Below are positions 14,817 through 23,989 of a DNA stretch of 54,215 bases, one piece after another. The stretch comes from an uncultured Lachnospiraceae bacterium (lineage in GTDB: Bacteria > Bacillota > Clostridia > Lachnospirales > Lachnospiraceae): positions 1-54,215 of the forward strand of contig CACWGK010000006.1 of NCBI GenBank assembly GCA_902760415.1, given 5' to 3'. The notes beneath the pieces are model-generated. The model saw only the letters and a list, made by a program, of their open reading frames with translations. It searched no databases and was not told where the DNA came from. Numbering within the stretch: position 1 is the first letter of the stretch; each line of letters opens with the position of its first letter. Made by a program: the position numbers and the translations under genes.

Positions 14817-15689
14817 ATGATAAATATAGATGCAGAAATATATAATGAGTTCAGATGTAAGGCGGATAAATGTAAGCATAGCTGCTGTAAAGGTTGGGAA
14901 ATCGATATAGATGAAGATACTCTGGAATATTACAAAGATCTGGATACAGAACTGGGAAATGAAATCCTGCAGAATATTCAAGAGGAAGAAGATACACATT
15001 TCAAACTGACGGATGATGATAGGTGCCCATTTCTTAAAGATAATGGTCTTTGCAAACTCATAGAAGAGCTTGGTGAAGATAGTTTATGTGATATATGTAG
15101 GCTGCATCCTAGATTTTTTGAAGATATAAATGATTATAGTCTGGCTGGAGTGGGTCTTAGCTGCGAGAAGGTTACGGAACTTATATTTGAGAAGAAAAGT
15201 CTGGACTTTATAATCTGTGACAGTCAAAAAAAGATAGATATATATGAACTACTTAAACTGTTAGATATTAATATATCGCATGATAGTTTAGATTTATCAA
15301 AGATGATACCGGATTATCTTGAAGAAGGTAAGATAGAGAAAGTGTTAGATATCTTTTCTAATACAGTTCCAATAGATGACAAATGGAAAAATGAAGTTTT
15401 ACTGATAAAGAGTGATTATAAAAAGCTTCTGGAAGGTTTTGATAGTAAAGATATAGATATAAAGAAATATGAGATACCATATCAATATATTTTTTTCAGG
15501 CAGCTCGAGCTTATTGAACAATATGGAACAAAGAAGATTATTGACTATGCGATTTATAGTATTATATTTATTATTCTTTATGCCAGATTATTCCATGATG
15601 ATATAGAAGCTGTAAGAAGATGGTCTGAACAGATAGAGTATAACGAAGATAACATTAATACATTAATCAATGAACTAGAACTAATATAA
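14817..15689 (+). CDS. Flagellin lysine-N-methylase (FliB)-like protein
   Basis: 290 residues. The N-terminal cysteine cluster FRCKADKCKHSCCKGW (Cys14, 19, 23, 24), a second cluster around DRCPFLKDNGLCKL and a third in SLCDICRLHPRFFED match the iron-sulphur-type signature of the FliB family. FliB methylates flagellin lysines, but this copy is shorter than the usual ~350-400 residues and is embedded in a LytTR/ABC operon rather than flagellar genes. A different protein target, perhaps the exported peptide, should be kept open. AAGGA lies 11 nt upstream of ATG 14817. Confidence 0.75.
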   Translation: MINIDAEIYNEFRCKADKCKHSCCKGWEIDIDEDTLEYYKDLDTELGNEILQNIQEEEDTHFKLTDDDRCPFLKDNGLCKLIEELGEDSLCDICRLHPRFFEDINDYSLAGVGLSCEKVTELIFEKKSLDFIICDSQKKIDIYELLKLLDINISHDSLDLSKMIPDYLEEGKIEKVLDIFSNTVPIDDKWKNEVLLIKSDYKKLLEGFDSKDIDIKKYEIPYQYIFFRQLELIEQYGTKKIIDYAIYSIIFIILYARLFHDDIEAVRRWSEQIEYNEDNINTLINELELI

Positions 15690-15726
15690 CAACAATTAGG
15701 CAAAAGAAGCTTCAAAGAAGAACATA

Positions 15727-15756
15727 GAGACTGAATCATAATTCGGTCTCTTTTTT
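15727..15756 (+). terminator. Intrinsic terminator of the LytTR operon
   Basis: GAGACTGAAT (15727-15736) pairs with ATTCGGTCTC (15741-15750), loop CATA, then six T residues. Confidence 0.92.
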
Positions 15757-15783
15757 GTGTTATTCATATATTCGTGGTAAAAT
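15755..15783 (+). promoter_or_regulatory. Probable promoter of the DHH/TIR operon
   Basis: TTGTGT (15755-15760), 17-nt spacer, TAAAAT (15778-15783), overlapping the end of the preceding T-run. The boxes are imperfect but the spacing is ideal, and it is the only candidate found before 15864. Confidence 0.5.
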
Positions 15784-15863
15784 CTCTTACATCAGGTATG
15801 CAACAGGAATTGTGTAATATGTAACATAGTTTGTATAAGAATATTGTATGCGAGGTACGAAAT

Positions 15864-17381
15864 ATGAAGCTTTATGAACTGTTAGAATATAATGATATCG
15901 TAATACAGTGTCATGATAATCCGGATGCAGATGCTCTATCATCTGGATATGCACTTTACTGGTATTTACAGAATATGGGTAAAAATCCTCGTTTTATATA
16001 TAGAGGCGTTAAGGAGATTGATAAGAGTAATCTACTTATAATGATTAAGAAACTTGAGATTCCCGTAAGTTACGAACCGGAGTTTGACGAAGTACCGGAG
16101 CTTCTTATAACAGTTGATTGTCAGTATGGTCAGTCAAATGTAACTAAGACCGAAGCTAAAAATATAGCCGTTATTGATCATCATCAGGTTACAGTAGAGC
16201 TTCCTGAATTATCAGAGGTTAGAAGTAATATAGGAAGCTGTGCCACAGTTATATGGGATATGATGAGGGCTGAGGGGATGAGTGTCGATGATAATCCTCT
16301 TCTTTCTACGGCGTTATATTATGGACTCTATACTGATACCAACAAGATGTCAGAGATAGCTCATCCACTTGATAGAGATATGAGAGATTCACTATCCTAT
16401 ATTAGAAGTACTATATTAGAAATGACTACTTCAAATATATCTCTTGCTGAGTTGAAACTTACTGGAAAAGCTATTCTTGATTATAATTATTTCGGCTATC
16501 ATAAATATCTTATGATAAAGGCAGATCAGTGTGATCCTATAATTCTGGCTGTAATTAGTGATTTTTCTATGGAGACCACAGATGTAAATGTGTGTCTATC
16601 GTACTTTGTATGCCCTGAGGAAGTGAGATTTTCTATAAGAAGCTGCGTTAAGGAAGTTCATGCAAATGAGCTTGCTCGCTTTGTTGCTGATGGAATAGGC
16701 GGAGGCGGTGGTCATATTACTAAGGCCGGAGGCATTATAAGGCCTGAGTTATTGACTAAGCTTTCGGGTTATGAAGATTGTACTCTGGAAGAAGCTGTAT
16801 TTAAAGAAATCCAGCAAAGAATAGATAGGTACTTTAATACATTTAAGATTATATATGCCAAGGAAACAAAAATGGATACATCATCCATGAAGATGTATGA
16901 AAAGCAGCCACAGCTTGTAGGATACGTGAAGCTTACAGATATTTTCCCTGTGAATACTATGGTCGAGATCAGGACTATGGAGGGAGATGTAAATATTCGA
17001 ATAGACGATGATAAATATCTTATCATAGGAATTGAGGGCGAGATATATCCGATAATGAAGGAAAAGCTTGATAACAGTTATAAAGCAGTGGATATTCCTT
17101 ATACAAGTTCATTTGAGTATGCACCTAGCATTAAGAATAGTATTACAGGAGAAAGTAAAAATGTTCTTGAATATGCTAAGTCTATAATAGGTACTGGTAG
17201 AACCAGAATATATGCTAAGCCTCTTGATACATATATTAAGCTTTTTACAACCTGGGATGAGGATAAATATTATTCAGGTTTACCTGGAGATTATATCGCA
17301 GTCAGGGAAGATGATCCGTATGATACATATATAATAAATGGAAGACTTTTTGACCAGTTATATAAGGAGGTAGAGGCTTAA
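15864..17381 (+). CDS. DHH/DHHA1 phosphoesterase with extra C-terminal domain
   Basis: 505 residues from ATG 15864 (GAGG upstream); an in-frame start at 15831 lacks a site. The DHH domain has metal ligands in HDNPDADAL (17-25), Asp85 (VDCQ) and the DHH triad at 105-107 (IDHHQ). DHHA1 has GGGGGHITKAGG (279-290). Such enzymes hydrolyse linear or cyclic dinucleotides, pAp or short oligonucleotides. Residues ~300-505 form an additional region with YLIIGIEGEIYPI and a PGDYIAVREDDP motif, function unknown. The next gene, a TIR protein, starts 1 nt after the stop and its ribosome binding site AAGGAGG lies inside this gene. The pair is tightly coupled, so this enzyme may make, remove or sense a nucleotide signal linked to the TIR protein. 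Confidence 0.85.
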   Translation: MKLYELLEYNDIVIQCHDNPDADALSSGYALYWYLQNMGKNPRFIYRGVKEIDKSNLLIMIKKLEIPVSYEPEFDEVPELLITVDCQYGQSNVTKTEAKNIAVIDHHQVTVELPELSEVRSNIGSCATVIWDMMRAEGMSVDDNPLLSTALYYGLYTDTNKMSEIAHPLDRDMRDSLSYIRSTILEMTTSNISLAELKLTGKAILDYNYFGYHKYLMIKADQCDPIILAVISDFSMETTDVNVCLSYFVCPEEVRFSIRSCVKEVHANELARFVADGIGGGGGHITKAGGIIRPELLTKLSGYEDCTLEEAVFKEIQQRIDRYFNTFKIIYAKETKMDTSSMKMYEKQPQLVGYVKLTDIFPVNTMVEIRTMEGDVNIRIDDDKYLIIGIEGEIYPIMKEKLDNSYKAVDIPYTSSFEYAPSIKNSITGESKNVLEYAKSIIGTGRTRIYAKPLDTYIKLFTTWDEDKYYSGLPGDYIAVREDDPYDTYIINGRLFDQLYKEVEA

Positions 17382-17382
17382 G

Positions 17383-20300
17383 ATGATAGATCACTATAAT
17401 GCATTTATCTCTTATAGACATTCACCAGAAGATATTAAAGTAGCAGAAGCGGTACAAAGAGGACTTGAGCATTTTCATATTCCAGCAAAGATTAAGAAGG
17501 ATACTGGTATACGTCGTATTGATCGAATCTTTCGAGATAAGGATGAACTTCCGATAACCAGTGATTTGACCGATACTATAGCGAATGCTCTTGCACATTC
17601 TGATTATCTTATAGTTATATGTTCAACCAATACCAAGGATTCGGCGTGGGTACCGAGAGAGATAGAGTTTTTTCTAAGGAATCATACTAAGAAGCAGATT
17701 TTTACTGTGCTCGTAAATGGAGATCCTATGGATGTTATTCCACAGGAACTTCAGTATGAAGACCGCGTTGTGACAGATAATCTGGGTAATCAGCAGATTG
17801 TCAGGATGCCAATAGAACCTCTTTCTTGTGATTACCGAATGTCTATAAAAAAAGCTGAGAAGACAGAGCTGCCTCGTCTGGCAAGTGGTATTATTGGTTG
17901 CTCTTATGATGAGCTGATGAATCGCCGTAGGCAGTATATGATGAGAAGGGTGATGATAGGTTGTGCAGCCTCATTTTCAGTTCTTCTTGCTTTTACCATG
18001 TATACATTATATAGCTATAGGACTATACAGAAGAATTACTTGGAGTCTCTTCGCAATCAATCAAAGTATCTTGCAAATGAGGCTGAAGAACTACTTGAGA
18101 ATGAGCAGCGAATAACAGCACTGCAACTTGTTCTTGAGGCTCTTCCAAAGAATGAAGATGACAAAAGACCTGTTACTGCGGAAGCTATCAGAGCTCTTAC
18201 TGAAGGTACTTTGGCGTATGAGTCTTATAACGGAATAAATATACATGCTAGCTGGAACTATATTATGCCTAATTCAATAATGGATTTTAAGGTGTCACCA
18301 GATTCTTCTACTATTGCTATATACGATTCAGAAAACATAGTAGGTGTATGGAATACAAGTAGTCATGAACAGGTACTGTATCTTGATAAGTTAGGAGATC
18401 GTATAAAAGGGATGAATTATCTGTCGGATAAGTCACTTGTGTTTTGGTCCGATGACAAGATGGTTTGTTATGATACTTCATCTGGGGATAAGAAGTGGGA
18501 GAACTCTCTTAAGGATTATTATTTTTTATCACAGGATAATATCATGGTATATGAAGGTGGTTTTTATATAGCCACGGATAGGTATTCATTTATTGAAGTA
18601 GAATCTGAAACTGGTAAGATTAAAAGAGAAATATCTTTAAAGCAACTTGGAGATAAGAGTATCATTGAATGTAAGCTTTCTCCAGATGGAAAGAAGATTG
18701 CATTTAGAGGTAACAACGATCTTATGGATACTTATTACGGTATGATAGATCTCGACACAGATAAAGTTGATTTTTCAGAGGGAACAGACCAATATATAAA
18801 AGATATAGAGTGGATTGATAATGATACTTTTTTGACTTCATCGGTTAAGGTTGATGGTAGTAATAGTTCGTCTATTGGTTATATTGATGTTTTATCTGAG
18901 GATCATAATACTATTTACTGTGTAAATGCAAAGGACTTTTCTGAGAAGTGGAATGCTGATTTTGTATGTACTGGTGTAAATGTGAATAGTGGTTTCTTCC
19001 TACTAGAAGAGGCTGAATCAGTGATTTATTATGCCGGAAATGTAGCGGCAACCTATAATGTAAAGACAGGTGAAGAGAAGTATGTTCATAATGTTAACAG
19101 TTCAATCATTGATGTAAGTGATAGAGACGGTGATGGAAGTCCGATATATATTACAAATGATGGAACTTATACATATCCTGCTACAAGTATTAGTGACAGA
19201 ACTGCATATAGTGTAAAATACTTTGCAGATGAACTGATACAGGTTGAAGTTAATAGTGGTGTATATGTCAGACAGAACATTGGAAATGAAGTAATATATT
19301 ATGGGGTTGGAGTATATGATGATGAGTGGAAAGCTTTCTCAGAGGATGTATCCATCTCCAGTTTAGTACTTGATCACTATATGAATGATAACGTTCTTGC
19401 TGTTATTACTGAGGAAGATGCTGTGCCTACACTCACTATAATACGACTTGGAGAAGGCGATAAGGTTCAGCAGATAAAGCTTAGTGAAGAATCTTCATAT
19501 AGTTATCATTTGCTAGGAATTGATGAGAAGAATGTGTACTTAAACTATGAGAAAAACTCGTCGCTTGAGGCAATTTCGGTAGATATAGATAGCGGCGAGA
19601 TAGAAAGAGAAATATTAAGTGATAAATATGTAACCACATATAGTGAGAAGATAAACGAATCAAACAAATATGCATTTGTCTATAATGATGAGGATTTTAA
19701 TTATATTCTTGGCCTTTATGATTTCTCATTAAAGAAATTAAGTACAACAAAGTTACCAGCAGATGCGGGAATTCCATATGGTGCCCCATTATACTTTTAT
19801 AATGCGAATTCAGTTTACTATCTTGGTGAAAATGAATATATCGTTGATATAAAAGATGGATCAGCAAAAAAGGTAGAGTTACCTAAGCAATGGAATGGAA
19901 CCACTGTAGTATCTGGTAACAGTGATGGAGAGCATATTGCTGTATCTGATGGTAAAAGAATTGTTCTGATAGATAAGGATGGTGAACAGGCGGTTAAGAT
20001 AGAGTGTCCTGGAAATGCTCCGCTTGGCTTGTCATTTACACCTGATACAGATGAGCTTGTAGTTTTTTATAGTGATGGAAGCTTGTACTGGTATTCTAAT
20101 TCAGGAATCTTTAAGAAAAAAACTAAAGTTACTTGTTATAATTCGTATTCTGGAGATGTACGTTTTGATTATGATACTAATAATGGAATAATGTACCTTC
20201 AGTTGGAAACTATAACTGATATGATAGATATGAAGAGCGGTGTAGAGACTGCTAGTATTCAGGATTGCTTTGGTTATAATAAGAAGTTAGATATATTTGT

Positions 20301-20448
20301 AACTAAGTCTTATGATACGAAGCGTACTTCAAAGCTTGGTTATTTCAAGAGATATAATGTGGATGAGTTACTAGAGAAAGCTAGAGAGATTACTGATGGA
20401 ACCGAGCTAAGCGATGAACTAAAATCACAGTATGGTATAGATGATTAA
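17383..20448 (+). CDS. TIR domain - transmembrane - beta-propeller protein
   Basis: 1021 residues. Residues 1-~135 are a TIR domain: box 1 YNAFISYRHS, then SDYLIVICS and SAWVPREIEF, whose W89-xxx-E93 supplies the catalytic Glu position of NADase-type TIRs. A single membrane segment spans ~189-210, preceded by a basic stretch (RRRQYMMRR). A helical linker (~215-275) leads to ~750 residues of repeated beta-strand units resembling WD40/PQQ blades (for example LSPDGKKIAFRG, then repeated DGxxI/V-D patterns), which would be extracellular. The topology suggests an outside sensor controlling a cytosolic TIR effector. The product may degrade NAD+ or generate a signal, or may be an adaptor; activity is not proven. 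It is co-transcribed with the DHH enzyme. Confidence 0.88.
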   Translation: MIDHYNAFISYRHSPEDIKVAEAVQRGLEHFHIPAKIKKDTGIRRIDRIFRDKDELPITSDLTDTIANALAHSDYLIVICSTNTKDSAWVPREIEFFLRNHTKKQIFTVLVNGDPMDVIPQELQYEDRVVTDNLGNQQIVRMPIEPLSCDYRMSIKKAEKTELPRLASGIIGCSYDELMNRRRQYMMRRVMIGCAASFSVLLAFTMYTLYSYRTIQKNYLESLRNQSKYLANEAEELLENEQRITALQLVLEALPKNEDDKRPVTAEAIRALTEGTLAYESYNGINIHASWNYIMPNSIMDFKVSPDSSTIAIYDSENIVGVWNTSSHEQVLYLDKLGDRIKGMNYLSDKSLVFWSDDKMVCYDTSSGDKKWENSLKDYYFLSQDNIMVYEGGFYIATDRYSFIEVESETGKIKREISLKQLGDKSIIECKLSPDGKKIAFRGNNDLMDTYYGMIDLDTDKVDFSEGTDQYIKDIEWIDNDTFLTSSVKVDGSNSSSIGYIDVLSEDHNTIYCVNAKDFSEKWNADFVCTGVNVNSGFFLLEEAESVIYYAGNVAATYNVKTGEEKYVHNVNSSIIDVSDRDGDGSPIYITNDGTYTYPATSISDRTAYSVKYFADELIQVEVNSGVYVRQNIGNEVIYYGVGVYDDEWKAFSEDVSISSLVLDHYMNDNVLAVITEEDAVPTLTIIRLGEGDKVQQIKLSEESSYSYHLLGIDEKNVYLNYEKNSSLEAISVDIDSGEIEREILSDKYVTTYSEKINESNKYAFVYNDEDFNYILGLYDFSLKKLSTTKLPADAGIPYGAPLYFYNANSVYYLGENEYIVDIKDGSAKKVELPKQWNGTTVVSGNSDGEHIAVSDGKRIVLIDKDGEQAVKIECPGNAPLGLSFTPDTDELVVFYSDGSLYWYSNSGIFKKKTKVTCYNSYSGDVRFDYDTNNGIMYLQLETITDMIDMKSGVETASIQDCFGYNKKLDIFVTKSYDTKRTSKLGYFKRYNVDELLEKAREITDGTELSDELKSQYGIDD

Positions 20449-20580
20449 TTTTAATTTACAATTTGTTCATAGTTTTTTTACGATATCTTAAACACAATAT
20501 TTTAAGTACATGATAAAGTGTATACAAGTTCAACAAGTGATATAATTCTCTTTTGAAAAATAGTGTAAATAGTGTAAAAA

Positions 20581-20619
20581 GAAAGAACGCGGATTTATCA
20601 GCGTTCTTTCTTTTTTTTT
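20581..20619 (+). terminator. Strong intrinsic terminator of the TIR operon
   Basis: GAAAGAACGC (20581-20590) pairs perfectly with GCGTTCTTTC (20601-20610), then nine T residues. Confidence 0.93.
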
Positions 20620-20622
20620 CGC

Positions 20623-20657
20623 TTTTAAAGACTTTTTAAAAGTTTATATATTATACT
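20623..20657 (+). promoter_or_regulatory. Response-regulator operator/promoter, site 1 of 3
   Basis: Half-sites TTTTAAAG (20623-20630) and TTTTAAAAG (20634-20642) start 11 bp apart. TTTTTAAAA (20633-20641) is followed by exactly 10 nt and TATACT (20652-20657). The same layout occurs at 25617-25650 and 29761-29815. There is no good -35 box, as expected for an OmpR-type activated promoter. It drives the permease/ATPase genes at 20700. Confidence 0.75.
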
Positions 20658-20699
20658 ACACTTAAGCTCGGAGCAATATATAGGTTAGGAGAAGAACTT

Positions 20700-23129
20700 A
20701 TGTTTTTCAGAATGATAAAAAAGGATTTAAAGGACAGTAAAGGCCTAAATGCTATCATACTGCTTTTTATGGTGATAGTATCTGCACTGGTTGCATCTAG
20801 CGCAATTCTTTTATTAGCCAATATCAGAGGCGTCAGGGTGTCTCAGGAAAGATGTAACTCATATGATGCATTTATAGGTTACATAAAGGTAGTGGATAAA
20901 AGTGAAGAACAACAAAAACGAATAGAAGATATCATAAGAGAGGATTATCCGGATGCTGTGATAGAGCATTTAGAAGGTATAGAGTTTGACTACACAAATA
21001 TATACTTTGAAGGTGTAGATTATGATGCTCTTAATCAAGCGCACGGAAATCATTATTATTTACTTATGAAACAGCCAAGAGTAATGAATCTTGTCTATGA
21101 CCAGGATAATACTCCGTTCTATGTAGAAAATGGAGAGATGGCTGTTCCTTATATATTTGCAAAGCAGTATGGAGTTAAGGTAGGAGATAAGATAGCTATT
21201 ACAGCTCCTTCTGGAAAACAGTATGAGTTTAGTGTATCTCATATAACCAGAGATCCTATACATGACGCTATTATCAGATTTATAATATCGGATTCAGATT
21301 ATGAGGTAATCAGTAAAGAAGCTCCTGAGAAAATGGGATGTTCTGGTTTTGTTACAGAGAAAATCTTTGATCAGCAGGCTCGTAATAAGATTAATTCTAA
21401 GCTAGCTAAGGATGAAGAGTTTGGTGATTATTTTACTGGGTGCCTCCCAGATGGACATATTACTAGTAATTCAGCTCTTGTTTCTGGACTCGTATCATTT
21501 TTCCTTCTTATAACATGTATTTTTATGATCTTAATTATACTTTTTACCTTGAGTTTTACTATTAGATCAGTAATAAAGAAGGAGGAGAGAGAACTCGGAA
21601 TCATGAAGGCTCTGGGAACTGACTCTGTATCCTTTAGATGGCTCGTTGCAGCTAAGTATATAGCTTTTTCTGTGATAGGTGGAATAATCGGTGCCGTATG
21701 TGGATTGATGATCGGTGATAAGCTTGTAGGAAACTTTTACTATAATATATCTTACTCTATCGGAGCTGTAGATTATACTGTTGCATTTCTCGCAAATGTT
21801 TTGATTATAGGATTAGTTATTCTCTTTATTCTGCTCTCAATGAGAAGAATTAATAAAATCTCGGTAATGGATGTACTACATGGAGAGGCAAGACAGGAAA
21901 GGATACAGCATAGCGATAGATTTTGCCTGAACAGAAAAAGAAAGATGTCGCTTCCGATGTTCCTGGCGTTATCAGATATATTTGGAAACTTTAAAAGATA
22001 TATACTTCTTTTCATTGCATTTACTCTTGGAAGTAGCGTGGTGCTTATAAATATTCAGATTAGAGATTCTGTTATTAGTCCTGATTTCATGTATAAGTTC
22101 TATACCTGGAAAAAACTAGAAGCGGTTCCAAATCTTGATGATAAAACATTTGATGAGATATCTTCAGGAACAGGGAGACCTGATATGTTGGAACGTGGAT
22201 TTGCAGAACTGATGAAAAAAGAGGGCATTAAGGCTACGCTTGAAACTCAGCAAAGACAGAATGCCAGCTTGGAAATTGGTGGAGAGACTGAACCAGTTCA
22301 GCTCAGTTTTGGATATGATCCAGAAGGTCTTGTAATAAGGGAGGGTGGACAGTATCCAAAGCTTAAAAATGAAATCATAATAGATTACTATACAGCAAGC
22401 TGCCACGATATAAATATAGGTGATAAGGTTAATATAATATATGATAAGTATACACCGGATCGTCTATCTACCGAAGAAGTGAGCGAGGAGTTTGTAGTTA
22501 CTGGATTTGTAGACAGACTTTCGGCTTTTAATGATAGAGATGTCATAATGTCTGAGGAGTTTGATGATGCCTTTTCAGAAGGTTGGAATGCTGTAGGATT
22601 CACACTGGATGTTCCTGAATCAGAGAAGGCGGCTGAATATGAGAAGCTTGAAAAATTATTCCCAGGTCAAATGATGACAGATAAGGATATGATTGCGGCT
22701 ATGCTCTCTATGTACGATGTACTCTTCACATTTATGCGCAATCTTATGATGGTTGTAGTTACAGGAGTTCTGGGATTCCTGGTTGTAATGTATCAGACCA
22801 TATTCATGAAGGATGAAGAGTCTGAAATTGCACTTCTTATGAGTACAGGTGTGGATGAAAAGAGCACGAAGAAGTGGCAGTTCTTCAGAATGATGATAAT
22901 ATTCGGAGCTGGTATGGTACTGTCACTGATTATTACGCCGACTCTGCTTGCAAAACTCTTAGGTGCTTTATTTGGTGCATTTTTAGGACTTACTGGATTT
23001 AGCTTTACCAGAGGAGTGCTTATGTCAGTTCTGTGGACGGTGTTTATATCAATAAGTATTGCGGTAGTCATGATAGCGGTTATCAGGAAGATTAGAGATA
23101 TCGAGATTTGGAGGATTAGAAATGAGTAG
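20700..23129 (+). CDS. FtsX-type ABC transporter permease (two-repeat, large)
   Basis: 809 residues. Eight membrane segments form two FtsX-like repeats: one N-terminal segment (~20-42), an extracellular domain, three segments (~260-400), then a second start segment (~440), a second extracellular domain, and three C-terminal segments (~680-800). The cytoplasmic coupling-helix motif KEERELGIMKALGTD and its second copy DEESEIALLMSTGVD are clear. The family includes MacB/Vex/Bce-like transporters acting on peptides or envelope substrates. The ribosome binding site is AGGAG. It overlaps the ATPase gene by 8 nt. It is paralogous to the gene at 49571 and preceded by the response-regulator site. Confidence 0.92.
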   Translation: MFFRMIKKDLKDSKGLNAIILLFMVIVSALVASSAILLLANIRGVRVSQERCNSYDAFIGYIKVVDKSEEQQKRIEDIIREDYPDAVIEHLEGIEFDYTNIYFEGVDYDALNQAHGNHYYLLMKQPRVMNLVYDQDNTPFYVENGEMAVPYIFAKQYGVKVGDKIAITAPSGKQYEFSVSHITRDPIHDAIIRFIISDSDYEVISKEAPEKMGCSGFVTEKIFDQQARNKINSKLAKDEEFGDYFTGCLPDGHITSNSALVSGLVSFFLLITCIFMILIILFTLSFTIRSVIKKEERELGIMKALGTDSVSFRWLVAAKYIAFSVIGGIIGAVCGLMIGDKLVGNFYYNISYSIGAVDYTVAFLANVLIIGLVILFILLSMRRINKISVMDVLHGEARQERIQHSDRFCLNRKRKMSLPMFLALSDIFGNFKRYILLFIAFTLGSSVVLINIQIRDSVISPDFMYKFYTWKKLEAVPNLDDKTFDEISSGTGRPDMLERGFAELMKKEGIKATLETQQRQNASLEIGGETEPVQLSFGYDPEGLVIREGGQYPKLKNEIIIDYYTASCHDINIGDKVNIIYDKYTPDRLSTEEVSEEFVVTGFVDRLSAFNDRDVIMSEEFDDAFSEGWNAVGFTLDVPESEKAAEYEKLEKLFPGQMMTDKDMIAAMLSMYDVLFTFMRNLMMVVVTGVLGFLVVMYQTIFMKDEESEIALLMSTGVDEKSTKKWQFFRMMIIFGAGMVLSLIITPTLLAKLLGALFGAFLGLTGFSFTRGVLMSVLWTVFISISIAVVMIAVIRKIRDIEIWRIRNE

Positions 23130-23886
23130 TATGGTTTTAGATGTAAAGGATCTGTGCAAGACCTATGTGATAGATGAATATAGTAACAATGTACTTCAAA
23201 ATGTTTCATTCAGCATGGAGGAAGGCGAATTCGTATCCATAATGGGACCTAGTGGATCAGGAAAATCGACACTTTTATATACAGTAAGTGGTATGGATAA
23301 TATGACTTCTGGAAAGGTTACCTTCGATGGAGAGGATATCTCATCTCTAGATAGAAAGGCTATGGCAAAGGTTAGGCTTAACAAGATGGGATTTGTATTT
23401 CAACAGATGTATATGATGAAGAAGCTAAATATTTTGGATAATATCATACTTCCTGGGTATCAGGCGAAGCTGAAGCCTCGTACAGAAGTAAATAAAGATG
23501 CTGAGACACTTATGAGAAGACTGGGAATTATAGATACAGCCGATAGATTCATAACTGAGGTATCAGGTGGACAGCTGCAGCGTGCATGTCTATGCCGTTC
23601 ACTTATCAATAGTCCAAAGATGATATTTGCGGATGAACCAACAGGTGCACTTAATCAGAAGGCGTCTATGGAAGTTATAAAGGAACTAGTAGAAGCAAAT
23701 CGTGCTGGAACATCTATAATGATGGTAACTCACAGTGAGAAGGTGGCAAGTTGTAGTGAACGAGTAATCTATCTTGTAGATGGAAATATACAGGGAGAAC
23801 TTACCCTTGGAAAGATGGAGTCAGATGATGATATGCCAGTACGAGAGAGGAAACTTAGAAACTGGTTACAGGAGCGCGATTGGTAG
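23122..23886 (+). CDS. ABC transporter ATPase (MacB/LolD class)
   Basis: 254 residues: Walker A MGPSGSGKST, Q-loop FVFQQMYMMKKLNILDN, signature EVSGGQLQRACLCR, Walker B MIFADEPTGALN, switch VTHSEKV. These are the motifs of MacB/LolD-type ATPases that drive mechanotransmission rather than bulk import. It starts within the permease gene (8-nt overlap, GGAGG at 23110-23114). The order permease then ATPase and near-identical motifs are shared with 49571/51993, the second cassette. The C-terminal ~25 residues (RERKLRNWLQERDW) are also conserved in the paralogue (RERKINKWLMEQGW). Confidence 0.95.
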   Translation: MSSMVLDVKDLCKTYVIDEYSNNVLQNVSFSMEEGEFVSIMGPSGSGKSTLLYTVSGMDNMTSGKVTFDGEDISSLDRKAMAKVRLNKMGFVFQQMYMMKKLNILDNIILPGYQAKLKPRTEVNKDAETLMRRLGIIDTADRFITEVSGGQLQRACLCRSLINSPKMIFADEPTGALNQKASMEVIKELVEANRAGTSIMMVTHSEKVASCSERVIYLVDGNIQGELTLGKMESDDDMPVRERKLRNWLQERDW

Positions 23887-23897
23887 CTTTTCCGGGA

Positions 23898-23925
23898 TTG
23901 ATTTATTCTAGGATTGTGGTACACT
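23898..23925 (+). promoter_or_regulatory. Possible promoter of the Na+ symporter gene
   Basis: TTGATT (23898-23903), 16-nt spacer, TACACT (23920-23925). Downstream, CTGAC and GTCAG (23939-23956) form a small hairpin in the leader. Weak evidence, but the gene lacks the operator seen for its neighbours. Confidence 0.4.
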
Positions 23926-23989
23926 ATTACTCATTGGGGCTGACAGCCATAGTCAGTTATATATAATTCTCGGAAAGAGAGGGAGTATT

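Noticed and set aside
15864..20448. Assignment of the TIR operon to Thoeris or CBASS
   Set aside because: No ThsA-like SIR2/SLOG partner and no nucleotidyltransferase (CD-NTase) is nearby. The partner is a DHH phosphoesterase and the TIR protein is membrane-anchored with a propeller.
20700..23886. Assignment of the permease/ATPase pair as BceAB
   Set aside because: Gene order is permease first, the permease has two extracellular domains and eight membrane segments rather than ten with one large loop, and the linked kinase has a long sensor region.
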